Source of the DNA: JBDTDV01 sp039922875
GTDB lineage: Bacteria > Actinomycetota > Actinomycetes > Actinomycetales > Microbacteriaceae
DNA: 25,384 bases
Reading direction: 5' to 3'
Assembly: GCA_039922875.1 (NCBI GenBank)
Contig: JBDTDV010000072.1
Span: forward strand, 1 to 25,384
Part shown: positions 1-7,983 of the stretch, one piece after another
Layout of the letters: each line of letters starts with the position of its first letter
Position numbering within the stretch: position 1 is the first letter of the stretch
Position numbers and translations under genes: made by a program
Notes under the pieces: model-generated
Told to the model about the DNA's origin: nothing
Seen by the model: only the letters and a program-made list of their open reading frames with translations
Database searches by the model: none

Positions 1-1559
1 TTCCCGGATTGTTTGAGCGCGGAGGGCAGGTCGGGATAAACGCCGCCGTTCATGGCAATGTCGAAGACGAGTTTGTGGCCGTTCGCGGTGGTCATGAACC
101 CCGCTAGACGCTGCACGTTGTAGAGGATGCGATCGGTTCCGATCACGGAATGTGCGCTGGTGCCGGTCTTCGCTTGAATCTTGCCCTTGGCCGGGCTGTC
201 TGCGCCGTTGCTGGCCAGGCTGCCACTTTCGCCGAAAACAGGCTGCCCGGATTTCAACGCGGCTCCCCATGACTGGTTCTGGGTCCAGCGCAGAAACTTG
301 ACCATCTGCGCCGGTGGCACCGAGGCCGGATCGGCGCCCTGCCCATCAATGAGCACGATGGCGTCGGGGCTCAAGCCCGCCTTGTCAGTCATAGCGCGGA
401 TGGGTTTGAGACCGTCCGCGCAATCGGTGGAGCCTTCGTGGACCGCGAGCAGGCACAGCAGCGTGTTGGCTCCAGTGTTATAGCTGGTCTTCAGGATCAG
501 CGAGCCGAACGCGGAGAGCGGAGGTGAGGTAAACGTGGCCACTTCATCGGCGGGCAGGTAACCGCCCTTCGCCGGCAACTCGGCAGGGCTGTTGGCGGCC
601 AGCGGATCGGCGGTGATGGAAACCCCCGCGCGCTGCAACGCCTCGATGAACAGGGTGCGGGCCCACGACGCGGGGTCGGGGATGCGGTAGATGGTTTGCC
701 GGGGACCGGCATCCGCCCCGATGCTGCCGCTGACGATCAGCTGACCGGGCTGGTTCGGGTCGGCGGCCACGCTCAGCGAGACATCCGAGCCGGCCTCCGT
801 CTTTACCTCCGAGCTCACTCGGTACGCGGCGGTTACCGGGCTGGCGGCCACCGCCGCCGTGGCACCTGAAGCACCGGGGGTGACCGTGAGGTCGAGGACG
901 TTGTCATTCACGAACATCGGCTGCACCTTGCCTTCGCCGCCCGCGTAGACTTCCCACAGCCGGTCGTCGATGAGCACGTTGCCGCTGATCTGATGGATGC
1001 CCTTTGCTGCGACCTGCTTGGCAAGATCGTTCAACCCAGCCAGCGGGTCTCCCGGGGGTTTGACAGCATTCGTCCCGAGATCACCGTAGACATGGTCGAT
1101 GGAGTTCGAGCTGAACGAATCGTCCGCCCTGCCCTCCGCCGCATTGCGGCCGCCCATGGTCAGGTCACCCGAAGCCACCAAGGCGAGGTTGCCGTTCAGG
1201 ACGCCGTCGGCGACCGGGCCGGTGGCGTAGACCGGGGTAGTGAGCGTGGTAGTCGAGCCCATCGCGTCGTAGGTTGCGCTCACGGTGAACTGTTTTGCCG
1301 TCGATGCGGTGAACACCATCTCGCTGGGGTGATTGGCCAGCAGAACCTTGCCGGTCTTCAAGTCGGTGACCGAGTAGCTCCAGCGAGCCGATCGGTATGG
1401 CGCCTTGTCCATGATCTTCTGCGCCGCCGCGGGAAGGGATCCCACCGTGCCCGAATCCCCCGGCAGTGTCGATGTGGCGTCAGCACCACTGGTGCAGCCA
1501 GCCAGCGCCAGAGCTGCGACGAGAACGAGGGCGGTCACTGGGCTTAGACGTTTGGGCAC
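1..1559 (-). CDS. dacB: D-alanyl-D-alanine carboxypeptidase/endopeptidase, PBP4 (peptidase S13) type lipoprotein; C-terminus cut by window edge
   Basis: Penicillin-binding enzyme that trims or cleaves peptidoglycan stem peptides outside the membrane. Reading from a GTG at 1559, 519 codons are open to the left edge. The N-terminus is a lipoprotein signal with lipobox LAGC (Cys22), so the mature protein should be lipid-anchored. The catalytic SxxK motif is STAK (Ser86-Lys89). An SYN triad (SxN motif) lies near base 480 and a KTG motif (QAKTGTS) near base 165, in the right order. The stretch GNLALVASGDLTMGG matches the PBP4-type GDLYLVGGGDP region. No strong ribosome site precedes the GTG, so the start is the best lipoprotein-consistent choice rather than certain. 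The family normally ends soon after the KTG region, so only a short C-terminal piece should be missing. Confidence 0.88.
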   Translation of the reverse strand, partial: MPKRLSPVTALVLVAALALAGCTSGADATSTLPGDSGTVGSLPAAAQKIMDKAPYRSARWSYSVTDLKTGKVLLANHPSEMVFTASTAKQFTVSATYDAMGSTTTLTTPVYATGPVADGVLNGNLALVASGDLTMGGRNAAEGRADDSFSSNSIDHVYGDLGTNAVKPPGDPLAGLNDLAKQVAAKGIHQISGNVLIDDRLWEVYAGGEGKVQPMFVNDNVLDLTVTPGASGATAAVAASPVTAAYRVSSEVKTEAGSDVSLSVAADPNQPGQLIVSGSIGADAGPRQTIYRIPDPASWARTLFIEALQRAGVSITADPLAANSPAELPAKGGYLPADEVATFTSPPLSAFGSLILKTSYNTGANTLLCLLAVHEGSTDCADGLKPIRAMTDKAGLSPDAIVLIDGQGADPASVPPAQMVKFLRWTQNQSWGAALKSGQPVFGESGSLASNGADSPAKGKIQAKTGTSAHSVIGTDRILYNVQRLAGFMTTANGHKLVFDIAMNGGVYPDLPSALKQSG

Positions 1560-1662
1560 GATTACCAGTATGGACGATTCTCTCAGCGAATCCATAGACC
1601 TAGGTCGTCTCCTGCCTGCCTGCCTGCCCGCCCCCGGCCGCCCGTGCCCAGCGGATTGGCGG

Positions 1663-2079
1663 CTACGCCTCGCTGACCGCTTGCTTCAACAGTGCCACCA
1701 GTCGTTTCTGATCGGCAGCGGTCAGCTTGGTCACCGCATAAGCGTTCGGCCAAAAATTGCCTTCGTCGAGGTTTGCGTCTGGCTGAAAGCCGATGGTGGC
1801 GTACCGGACCTTGAATTTGCTGGCAGCCTGGAAAAACACCACCACCTTTCCGTCAGCGTCGATGTACGCCGGCATGCCGTACCACGTCTTCGCCGCCAAG
1901 CTCGTGTGCTTCTTGATCAGCTGATGCAGGGTTTCGGCCAACTGCTTGTCCGTACCGGTCATCTCGGTTATTGCGGTCAGGCACGCCGCCTCGAGATCTG
2001 CACCTTGCTTTGCGGCCTTCGCTTCGGCCGCCGCTGCACGCATCGCGGCTTTCTCTTCCTTGCTGAATGTGGTGCTCAC
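1663..2079 (-). CDS. DUF1801 family protein (YdhG-like)
   Basis: Small soluble protein of 138 residues. The centre (TWYGMPAYIDADGKVVVFFQ, followed by KFKVRYATIGF) is the signature of DUF1801 proteins, a fold related to bacterial frataxin/iron-chaperone-like YdhG proteins; no reaction is established for this branch. The N-terminal 40 residues are Ala/Lys/Glu-rich and probably helical. It starts with GTG at 2079, preceded by AAGGA seven bases upstream, a good ribosome site. It lies downstream of the HTTM gene on the same strand, 70 bp away, and may be transcribed with it or alone. Family assignment is fairly secure; a role in iron handling is only inference. Confidence 0.8.
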   Translation of the reverse strand: MSTTFSKEEKAAMRAAAAEAKAAKQGADLEAACLTAITEMTGTDKQLAETLHQLIKKHTSLAAKTWYGMPAYIDADGKVVVFFQAASKFKVRYATIGFQPDANLDEGNFWPNAYAVTKLTAADQKRLVALLKQAVSEA

Positions 2080-2149
2080 GATTTGTTCCTTTCCCTGTCA
2101 GTTCATCCTTCATACCGGCCAGCTTGGTGCCGCAGCCACGCCCTGGCAA

Positions 2150-3154
2150 CTAGCCCAGGATTGCACGCCGTCGGGACGAGAGCCAGGGAACTGTTCGCTC
2201 TTGCACGTACCGTTGAGCCTTGGCATAGCTGAGGTCGCGGATAAAGATTCCGTCGGCAGCCATCATCGACAGGGAGAAGAATGGCAGACCCATCAACACG
2301 GCGATCCCTACGTGCATGCTGACGATCCCGGCCAAGGCGATGATGCGGGTCCATCGGGTGAGCAGCATGAAGGCGAAGAACACTTCTACGTATACGGACA
2401 CATAAGTGGCGATGTTCACGACCAGAGGGTTTGCTGTCACGAGTTGGGCCAGCCACGGCCAGGGATCCAGTGAATCCAGTTGCAGCGGGTAGTAGATGGC
2501 CGTGCCATCCGCCCACTGGGATCCGGCTACTTTGGCGAGCCCGGCAACCCCGTAAATGATGAACAGCTGAAGGGCCACAGCCACAACCGCACCGTTGTGC
2601 AGGATCGTGGGGAACCACACCGGCAGCCAGCGGCGCGGCAGCGGCGCGCCGCTTCTGCGCCTGCGTCTGCGGCGTCGGGCATCCAGTGACCAGCGCGCTG
2701 ACATGTCGGTGAAGCAGAAATAGAACAGCAGGATGCGGAACGCATTGTCGGTCTGGTCATACGCGACCGGATTTGTGGAGACAAGGCTTATGTAGAGATA
2801 GAGGGTCGCGATTGCGGCAATCCTGGAATGCCAGCCCAGCAGCAGCGCGAGGCCGGTCACGCCAAGCAGCAAGAATTTGAGGGTGAACAGCCACCCCGGG
2901 TCGTTCGAGCTATAAAAGACGAAGGGGAAGAACCACGCGGTCTGATGCTGAATCGGTTTGACCCAACCGGATCCCGGGCCCCAGATGAAATCGCGCACCG
3001 GAAAGTTCGCGACCACGAAGCCCACCACGACCACGCCGTAGCCGATCCGTGCCACTGCGACGCCGTAGGTGGCTCGCTTCGCATCGATCAGCCACGCCTC
3101 GCCAGCACGATAGTTGCGCACAAGGGCGCCGGTCACACGGTCCACGGCGTCCAT
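2150..3154 (-). CDS. HTTM-domain (vitamin K-dependent gamma-carboxylase-like) integral membrane protein
   Basis: Polytopic membrane protein of about 334 residues. Hydrophobic segments can be seen around GYGVVVVGFVVANF, FTLKFLLLGVTGLALLLGW, IAAIATLYLYISLVS, VVAVALQLFIIYGVAGLAKV, VNIATYVSVYVEVFFAFMLL and the long stretch IIALAGIVSMHVGIAVLMG. A run of eight arginines sits in one loop. The architecture and the FIWGPGSGW/WFFPF-type loop resemble bacterial HTTM proteins, distant relatives of the gamma-glutamyl carboxylase membrane core; the bacterial function is unknown. The ATG at 3154 shares one base with the TGA of the upstream DUF5819 gene (an adjacent GTG at 3157 would give a 4-bp overlap), so the two are translationally coupled and probably act together. 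Confidence 0.8.
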   Translation of the reverse strand: MDAVDRVTGALVRNYRAGEAWLIDAKRATYGVAVARIGYGVVVVGFVVANFPVRDFIWGPGSGWVKPIQHQTAWFFPFVFYSSNDPGWLFTLKFLLLGVTGLALLLGWHSRIAAIATLYLYISLVSTNPVAYDQTDNAFRILLFYFCFTDMSARWSLDARRRRRRRRSGAPLPRRWLPVWFPTILHNGAVVAVALQLFIIYGVAGLAKVAGSQWADGTAIYYPLQLDSLDPWPWLAQLVTANPLVVNIATYVSVYVEVFFAFMLLTRWTRIIALAGIVSMHVGIAVLMGLPFFSLSMMAADGIFIRDLSYAKAQRYVQERTVPWLSSRRRAILG

Positions 3155-3915
3155 CACGAGCCATCACGTTTCCCGTAGAAGTCCTGGATGATCGCGCTAT
3201 CAAGCCCTGGGACGTCAAGTGGCTGGCGCCATCCCTCAATGAAATACGACGACGGCTCCTTTACCTTCTCGAATCGCTGATCGAATGGCACGGCCGGCGT
3301 TGAGACAGTCCGCACTTGCACCGCGGTGACGGTTCCCCAACGTTGCCTGGCGATGGCTGTCGCAAGGCCGGTGACCGTCTGCTCGTATTCGATGTAGCTG
3401 GCTGCTGCGGGATTCGGTTGGCTGGTCAGATCGGCCTTTAGCCGGTTCAACCAACCGGAGCCGTAATAGTCGTTGCCGACGACCTCGCGGACGCCCGCAC
3501 TCATGGCAAGAAAGGCCCCGTGGAACCGGTCGCCGAGAAGATAGTTGTTCAAATACATCCGGCTGGGAGCCGGGTGGTAACGCACGAACTGTACGGTGTC
3601 GCTACCGGTAATGCTGAACCACGGCGTCGCCTCCGCACTGGCCGCCTTCGTCGCAGGCCGCATCGCCCGCACCTGAAGGCTCACATTCGTCGAACCGGGA
3701 TTCGGTGCGAAGACCGCCCAACCTTGCGTGAACATCGGGTTCATATACGAGGTCAGCAAGTCCGTTCCGATCAGACTCCGCAACGCGATGGACGATGTGC
3801 CCCAGGTATAGGTAAAGAAGAAATGCCAACCCAGGATCAACGCAACAACGACTACCATGACGCGCGGCGCACGCGCACGGCGTTGCGAAGCGGGTCGCGC
3901 AGAGATGTTTCTCAA
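3154..3915 (-). CDS. DUF5819 family membrane-anchored protein
   Basis: A 253-residue protein with an Arg-rich cytoplasmic N-terminus, one transmembrane helix near residues 19-40 (VMVVVVALILGWHFFFTYTW), and a large outside domain. The sequence after the helix, with TQGWAVFAPNPGSTN, is characteristic of DUF5819 proteins, which in actinobacteria are often encoded beside HTTM proteins, as here. No enzymatic motif is recognised. The start chosen is TTG at 3915 because GGAGG lies eight bases upstream; a later ATG at residue 20 would remove the basic N-terminus. It overlaps the HTTM start, implying coupled synthesis and perhaps a complex. The function is unknown. Confidence 0.75.
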   Translation of the reverse strand: MRNISARPASQRRARAPRVMVVVVALILGWHFFFTYTWGTSSIALRSLIGTDLLTSYMNPMFTQGWAVFAPNPGSTNVSLQVRAMRPATKAASAEATPWFSITGSDTVQFVRYHPAPSRMYLNNYLLGDRFHGAFLAMSAGVREVVGNDYYGSGWLNRLKADLTSQPNPAAASYIEYEQTVTGLATAIARQRWGTVTAVQVRTVSTPAVPFDQRFEKVKEPSSYFIEGWRQPLDVPGLDSAIIQDFYGKRDGS

Positions 3916-4005
3916 ACCCGCCCCCTCCGCGCCGACTCATCGGATGCGGGGTAGCGAACCGCAACCCCGCCTCTCCCGCGCCAGCTGGAGCTGTCAGCGC
4001 ACCGC

Positions 4006-5277
4006 CTAGTGCACCTTACGGCGCCGGCCCGCGAGAAGCAGTCCACCACCCAACCCTACGAGGAGCAACACTCCAGGAATCAGCCACACGTTGTCAAGAC
4101 CAGTATCCGCCAACCCGCTAGCCGTGGTCGTACCCGCCGTCGTCGACATACCAGCCGTCGAAGTGCCAGTCGTAGTAGTACCAGCCGTCGAAGCGCCAAC
4201 CGTCGTCGTGCCCACCGTAGCGGTACCCACCGTGGTCGTACCCACCGTGGTCGTACCCGCCGTCGTGGTACCCGCCGTGGTCGTCCCGGCGGTGGTCGTA
4301 CCCGCCGTGGTCGTACCCGCCGTGGTCGTACCCGCCGTCGTGGTACCGGCGGTGGTCGTACCCGCCGTCGTCGTCCCGGCGGTGGTCGTACCCGCCGTCG
4401 TCGTCCCGGCGGTAGTCGTACCCGCAGTCGTGGTACCGGCGGTGGTCGTACCCGCCGTCGTGGTACCCGCGGTGGTCGTACCCGCGGTGGTCGTGCCCGC
4501 CGTGGTCGTGCCCGCCGTGGTGGTATCTCCGCCACCGCCGGTCGTGCAGTCAGCCGGTCGGGTGATCGCGTTAGTGTCCAGCGTTACTGCACCGTTTTGA
4601 GCCAACAGCCGACCTTGCACGCTCGCAGCAGTCCCCGCACTGATCGAGGTGAGCGCCAGAACAGTTCCGACAAACACCGAACCGGTCCCCAGCGTCGCGG
4701 AACTACCGACCTGCCAGAATACGTTGCACTCACTGGCTCCACCAATAAGCGCGACACGACTTCCCGAACCGGTTATCAGTGTCGAGGCGGCCTGGAAGAT
4801 GAAAACTGAACTCGCGTCGCCGTTCAGCGTCAGCGTTCCGTTCAGGCCCAGCGTCCCACCCGAATACACCCCCGGCGCCAGTGTCTGCCCGGCAAGATCG
4901 ACACTGTCCAGCGGAGTAGCCGACCGACCGGCCGCATCGTTGTACGCCGTCGTCACATCCTGTTGGGCCGTGTCCGCGACCGCATCCGTCGTGTGAATAA
5001 CACCGTTGTTCACAATGCCGGGAGGAAACCCGGTGACAGATGAGCCCGGGCTGACGCCCAGGTCGCCGCTGACCACGGTCAACCCGGTGTTCGTCACTGT
5101 CGTGCCGCCAAGCACAGCAAAACTCTCCGCCGTGCCAAGACCCACCGCTGACTCAGCAGCGTGTGCCGGCCGCTCATTGCCCGGCACGAATGCGAAACCA
5201 ATCGCCACCGCCAGACCGAGTATGAACACCGCTCGCACTTGAGTGTGCGCCCAAATCGGTATAGATCTGCTCTCCAT
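4006..5277 (-). CDS. Cell-wall-anchored ice-binding-family (DUF3494) protein with pentapeptide stalk and LADTG sorting signal
   Basis: A 423-residue secreted surface protein. A signal peptide (MESRSIPIWAHTQ, hydrophobic core, cleavage near PAHA-AES) leads into a DUF3494 domain of about 200 residues: FAVLGGTTVTNTG, GDLGVSPG, VSSVFIFQ-like and CNVFWQVGSSATLGTGSVFVGTVLA segments match ice-binding-protein beta-solenoids. Next come about 27 pentapeptide units (TTAGT and variants), then LADTG, a hydrophobic helix and RRRKVH. LAxTG is the signal used by class E sortases in actinobacteria. The ATG at 5277 has GGAG eight bases upstream and gives a normal signal peptide; a GTG at 5352 would lie only about nine bases from the predicted transcript start. 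The sequence supports a wall-displayed domain on a flexible, probably glycosylatable stalk. Ice binding is inferred from family; many DUF3494 proteins act as adhesins or are untested. Confidence 0.88.
   Translation of the reverse strand: MESRSIPIWAHTQVRAVFILGLAVAIGFAFVPGNERPAHAAESAVGLGTAESFAVLGGTTVTNTGLTVVSGDLGVSPGSSVTGFPPGIVNNGVIHTTDAVADTAQQDVTTAYNDAAGRSATPLDSVDLAGQTLAPGVYSGGTLGLNGTLTLNGDASSVFIFQAASTLITGSGSRVALIGGASECNVFWQVGSSATLGTGSVFVGTVLALTSISAGTAASVQGRLLAQNGAVTLDTNAITRPADCTTGGGGDTTTAGTTTAGTTTAGTTTAGTTTAGTTTAGTTTAGTTTAGTTTAGTTTAGTTTAGTTTAGTTTAGTTTAGTTTAGTTTAGTTTAGTTTAGTTTVGTTTVGTATVGTTTVGASTAGTTTTGTSTAGMSTTAGTTTASGLADTGLDNVWLIPGVLLLVGLGGGLLLAGRRRKVH
4120..4524 (-). repeat. 15-bp coding tandem array encoding TTAGT pentapeptides
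   Basis: About 27 units of 15 bp within the ice-binding gene: roughly 18 nearly perfect units (4255-4524) followed toward the C-terminus by nine diverged ones (TTVGT, TATVG, STAGT, MSTTAG). Because the unit is a multiple of three, length change by slippage alters stalk length but never the frame, so the downstream sorting signal is preserved. The same property leaves long open frames on the opposite strand that are not genes. Confidence 0.95.
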
Positions 5278-5367
5278 GCCGCCGCTCCACATCTGTAGGA
5301 CTCGGATGAGTCTCCAACGATGCGTGCTCCGAGGACTGGGGAGAACGATCACTGCCTAGTTGTTCCA

Positions 5368-5396
5368 TTTATAATAGAGAACGCTCACTCTGTCAA
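5368..5396 (-). promoter_or_regulatory. Near-consensus housekeeping-type promoter of the ice-binding gene
   Basis: On the minus strand a perfect -35 hexamer TTGACA (5396-5391) is followed after exactly 17 bp by TATAAA (5373-5368). The start of transcription would be about 5361, leaving a leader of about 84 nt before the ATG at 5277. The region 5355-5400 is AT-rich compared with the rest of the window. Such a close match is uncommon in high-GC actinobacteria and suggests strong expression or a gene acquired with its own promoter. Confidence 0.75.
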
Positions 5397-5431
5397 GCAA
5401 TTCTCACTTTCCCAGGTGGCTGTCCGCGCGG

Positions 5432-6889
5432 CTACCTCCGCTGCCCGTTGCGCACCCCCGCCTCGATCTTGTCGCCGATATTTCGGTCAATCTTGTGCCA
5501 GTAGTCGAAAGTCCGCAGTAAAACGGGCTCGCTCACGCCGATCAGCAGCATCCCGACAACGTTACTGATGAGCCGCTCGCGCGCTGCGTCGTCAAGAACC
5601 TCGCGGATCAAAGTTCCCGGCTGACCGAAATCGTCGTCCTCAGAGTGCAACGTGCTGGCGGCACGCACAATGTCGCCGTCGGTTTGCCAGCCTGCCGGCT
5701 CGCCGAAGCGCCGCGCGTCCGCCCGCGGGCCACCCTTGGAATTGGGGGCGTAGACGGGGTCGCCCGGGTTGTGGTGGCGCATGTGGCCGTCCTTGGAATA
5801 GCTGTGCACTTGGGACTTGGGCGCATTGACCGGCAGCTCGTTGTAGTTCGCCCCGATCCGATACCGTTGAGCATCGGAGTAAGAGAACAGCCGGCCAAGT
5901 AGCATCTTGTCTGGGCTTGGTCCGATTCCCGGAACCATATTGCTCGGCGAGAAGGCGGCCTGCTCGATCTGGGTGTGGTAATCCTCCGGGTTTCGATCCA
6001 GCGTCATCGTTCCGACCTCGATCAGCGGGTAATCCTTCTGCGAAATCGTCTTCGTAATGTCGAACGGGTTGAACCGATAGGTCTTCGCGTCCTCAAACGG
6101 CATGATCTGCATCTTCAGTGTCCAGCTGGGGTAGGCGCCGCGCTCGATCGCCTGCCACAGATCGCGGGTGTGATAGTCACCGTCAGTTCCGGCCAAGCGA
6201 TCGGCTTCTTCCTGAGTGAGAAACTCAATGCCCTGGTCGGTTTTGAAGTGGTAGCGCACCCAGAACTTTTCCCCACCCGCGTTGACCCACATGTAGGTGT
6301 GGCTGGAGAACCCGTCCATGTTCCGCCAACTGCGAGGAATGCCGCGATCGCCCATCAACCAGGTCACCTGGTGGGCCGATTCCGGCGACAGCGACCAGTA
6401 ATCCCATTGCATATCGTTGTCGCGCATGTTGTTGTCGGCGCGCCGCTTCTGTGAGCGAATGAAATCCTGGAACTTCATCGGATCCCGCATGAAGAACACC
6501 GGCGTGTTATTGCCCACCAGGTCGTAGTTGCCTTGGGTCGTGTAGAACTTCATCGAGAAGCCGCGCGGGTCACGCCAGGTGTCCGGGCTGCCGTGCTCGC
6601 CCGCCACGGTAGAGAACCTGGTCAGCACGTCCGTCGTGCGTCCCGGCTGGAAGAGTTCAGCCTTGGTGTACTGGCTGACATCGTGGGTCACCACAAAATG
6701 ACCAAAAGCTCCCGCCCCCTTGGCGTGCGGTTGACGCTCCGGAACCCGCTCTCGGTTGAACTGAGCCATCTTCTCGATCAGGTAAGCGTCCTGCAGCAAA
6801 ATCGGCCCATCCGGGCCGACTGTCAGTGAGTGCTCGTCGCTCTCAACGGGTATGCCGACAGTGCTGGTAGTGAAATTATCCTCGGTCAT
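5432..6889 (-). CDS. katA: Monofunctional haem catalase (clade 3 type)
   Basis: Breaks down hydrogen peroxide to water and oxygen in the cytoplasm. The 485-residue length is normal for small-subunit catalases. The distal catalytic His is His55 in PERQPHAKGAGAFG; the catalytic Asn is in GNYDLVGNNTPVFF; the proximal haem-ligand Tyr is in RLFSYSDAQRYRIGANY. RFSTVAGEHGSPDTWRDPRG is the family active-site block. The ATG at 6889 is preceded by AGGA seven bases upstream and matches the family N-terminus, so a GTG 39 bases further upstream is rejected. It lies 125 bp downstream of the GAF-ANTAR gene on the same strand and may be controlled with it. No fur/perR-type gene is adjacent. Identification is secure. 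Confidence 0.97.
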   Translation of the reverse strand: MTEDNFTTSTVGIPVESDEHSLTVGPDGPILLQDAYLIEKMAQFNRERVPERQPHAKGAGAFGHFVVTHDVSQYTKAELFQPGRTTDVLTRFSTVAGEHGSPDTWRDPRGFSMKFYTTQGNYDLVGNNTPVFFMRDPMKFQDFIRSQKRRADNNMRDNDMQWDYWSLSPESAHQVTWLMGDRGIPRSWRNMDGFSSHTYMWVNAGGEKFWVRYHFKTDQGIEFLTQEEADRLAGTDGDYHTRDLWQAIERGAYPSWTLKMQIMPFEDAKTYRFNPFDITKTISQKDYPLIEVGTMTLDRNPEDYHTQIEQAAFSPSNMVPGIGPSPDKMLLGRLFSYSDAQRYRIGANYNELPVNAPKSQVHSYSKDGHMRHHNPGDPVYAPNSKGGPRADARRFGEPAGWQTDGDIVRAASTLHSEDDDFGQPGTLIREVLDDAARERLISNVVGMLLIGVSEPVLLRTFDYWHKIDRNIGDKIEAGVRNGQRR

Positions 6890-7014
6890 CGTGCATCCTG
6901 TCTGTCGGTCAAATGGTATAGCGCGCACACTGCTGCGCCCGACCTGACCCTCATTTGCTGCGGGCCGCAGTCGGTTGCGCGTTGGAGTGGTTCGGGGAGA
7001 TTAAGCTATGCCGG

Positions 7015-7776
7015 CTAGCGAGCATCACGCATAGATTCGGAGGTTACCGTGCGCCTCGGGATGAGAACATCCAGCGAACGAGTGGTGACCCCTTCGGCAA
7101 CGGAACGCAGGCTCAGATTGTTGTTGCGGGCATAGGCACGTAACGCGGAAAATGCCTCACCCATCTCCATGGAGCCGGTCTGGGAAAGAACGCCTTTGGC
7201 CTGTTCGATGAGGACTCTGCTATCTAGGGCACGCTGCAGTTGTTCGGTGACGATGCTACTTTCGCGAATCATCCGCTCCTGCAGGATGCCGATCGTGGCA
7301 ACGTCGGCGAGGGCTTGGGTGACCGCCGCATCCTTCGGACTCAACACTCCTACGCTCGTGCCGAAAAGGTTCATCGTCCCAATGATTTGTCCACGCAATT
7401 GCAGGGGTGTTGCGTGCACTGAGCGGAATCCCCGCTGGAGCGCCGCGGCTCGGAACTCCGGCCACGTCGTGCCCACGTCATCGATATCCGCGACGGCCAC
7501 AGCCTTCCCGGCGGTGAAGCACTCGATGCAGGGCCCTGCGCCGGCATTCAACTGCATGATCTCCACAAAATCGGCCTGCTCGTTGGTTGATGCCACCAGT
7601 TCCAGGTTGCCGAGCGTGTCAGCGAGCATCAACCCGCCGGCCTGCGTTCCTAGAAGTTCGATGCACTCCTCCATCAGGGTGTGCAGGAGATCAATAACGT
7701 CATAATCGGCAGTCAGGGTGTCGGCAAGCTTGACGAATGCCTCATTGATCCGTGTTTCTCTCGAGACCTCGCTCAT
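7015..7776 (-). CDS. GAF and ANTAR domain regulatory protein
   Basis: A 253-residue signal-sensing regulator. Residues about 10-165 form a GAF domain (ECIELLGTQAGGLMLAD, AGPCIECFTAGKAVAV, GFRSVHATPLQLRGQIIGT). The C-terminal part (VLIEQAKGVLSQTGSMEMGE then AFSALRAYARNNNLSLRSVA) is an ANTAR domain, which in characterised proteins binds paired RNA stem-loops and prevents transcription termination. There is no kinase or receiver domain, as is typical of actinobacterial GAF-ANTAR proteins. The ATG at 7776 is supported by GAGGG eight bases upstream; an in-frame TTG at 7800 is less likely. Two cysteines in the GAF domain (PCIEC) could sense redox state, which is speculation. The nearest downstream gene, catalase, is a possible target. 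Confidence 0.9.
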   Translation of the reverse strand: MSEVSRETRINEAFVKLADTLTADYDVIDLLHTLMEECIELLGTQAGGLMLADTLGNLELVASTNEQADFVEIMQLNAGAGPCIECFTAGKAVAVADIDDVGTTWPEFRAAALQRGFRSVHATPLQLRGQIIGTMNLFGTSVGVLSPKDAAVTQALADVATIGILQERMIRESSIVTEQLQRALDSRVLIEQAKGVLSQTGSMEMGEAFSALRAYARNNNLSLRSVAEGVTTRSLDVLIPRRTVTSESMRDAR

Positions 7777-7800
7777 GAGATAGCCCTCACATAATTCCAA

Positions 7801-7983
7801 CAGACAGCTGGAAACTGGTCGTGGTCCTTCTGCTGAATGACGGAAGTCGCGTCACCGCACGACCACTTCCCTGCCACATATTTTAGGGTCCACCCGCCTG
7901 AAACTGCATGCGTTTGGAGCCGGATGAAAAACCGAACTTATGGCGTCAACCTCCGAAAATGGCTCCGGGCGAGTGGAGTGGGC
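7801..7983. other. Intergenic region between GAF-ANTAR and SHOCT genes
   Basis: A 183-bp stretch without a convincing gene, downstream of the SHOCT gene and upstream of the GAF-ANTAR gene. It should hold the promoter of the latter. No clear -35/-10 pair and no terminator hairpin with a U-tract could be picked out by eye. Confidence 0.4.

Noticed and set aside
1597..1606. Perfect 10-bp palindrome GACCTAGGTC upstream of the DacB gene
   Set aside because: Too short to assign; nothing else links it to regulation, and the nearby (CCTG)n run suggests simple-sequence DNA.
1405..2473. Plus-strand open frames of 175-275 codons
   Set aside because: They cross the DacB, DUF1801 and HTTM genes on the opposite strand and show no recognisable family or start site.
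3982..3993. Small hairpin after the ice-binding gene stop (CAGC/GCTG)
   Set aside because: Only a 4-bp stem and no U-tract; not enough to call a terminator.
4120..4524. CRISPR-like array
   Set aside because: Contiguous 15-bp coding repeats without spacers, in frame within a surface-protein gene.
4009..4809. Long Arg/Gly-rich and Val/Pro-rich open frames on the plus strand opposite the ice-binding gene, and an Arg/Pro frame on the minus strand
   Set aside because: They are by-products of the 15-bp repeat, which keeps every frame open; no ribosome sites or family features, while the chosen frame has a signal peptide, domain and sorting signal.
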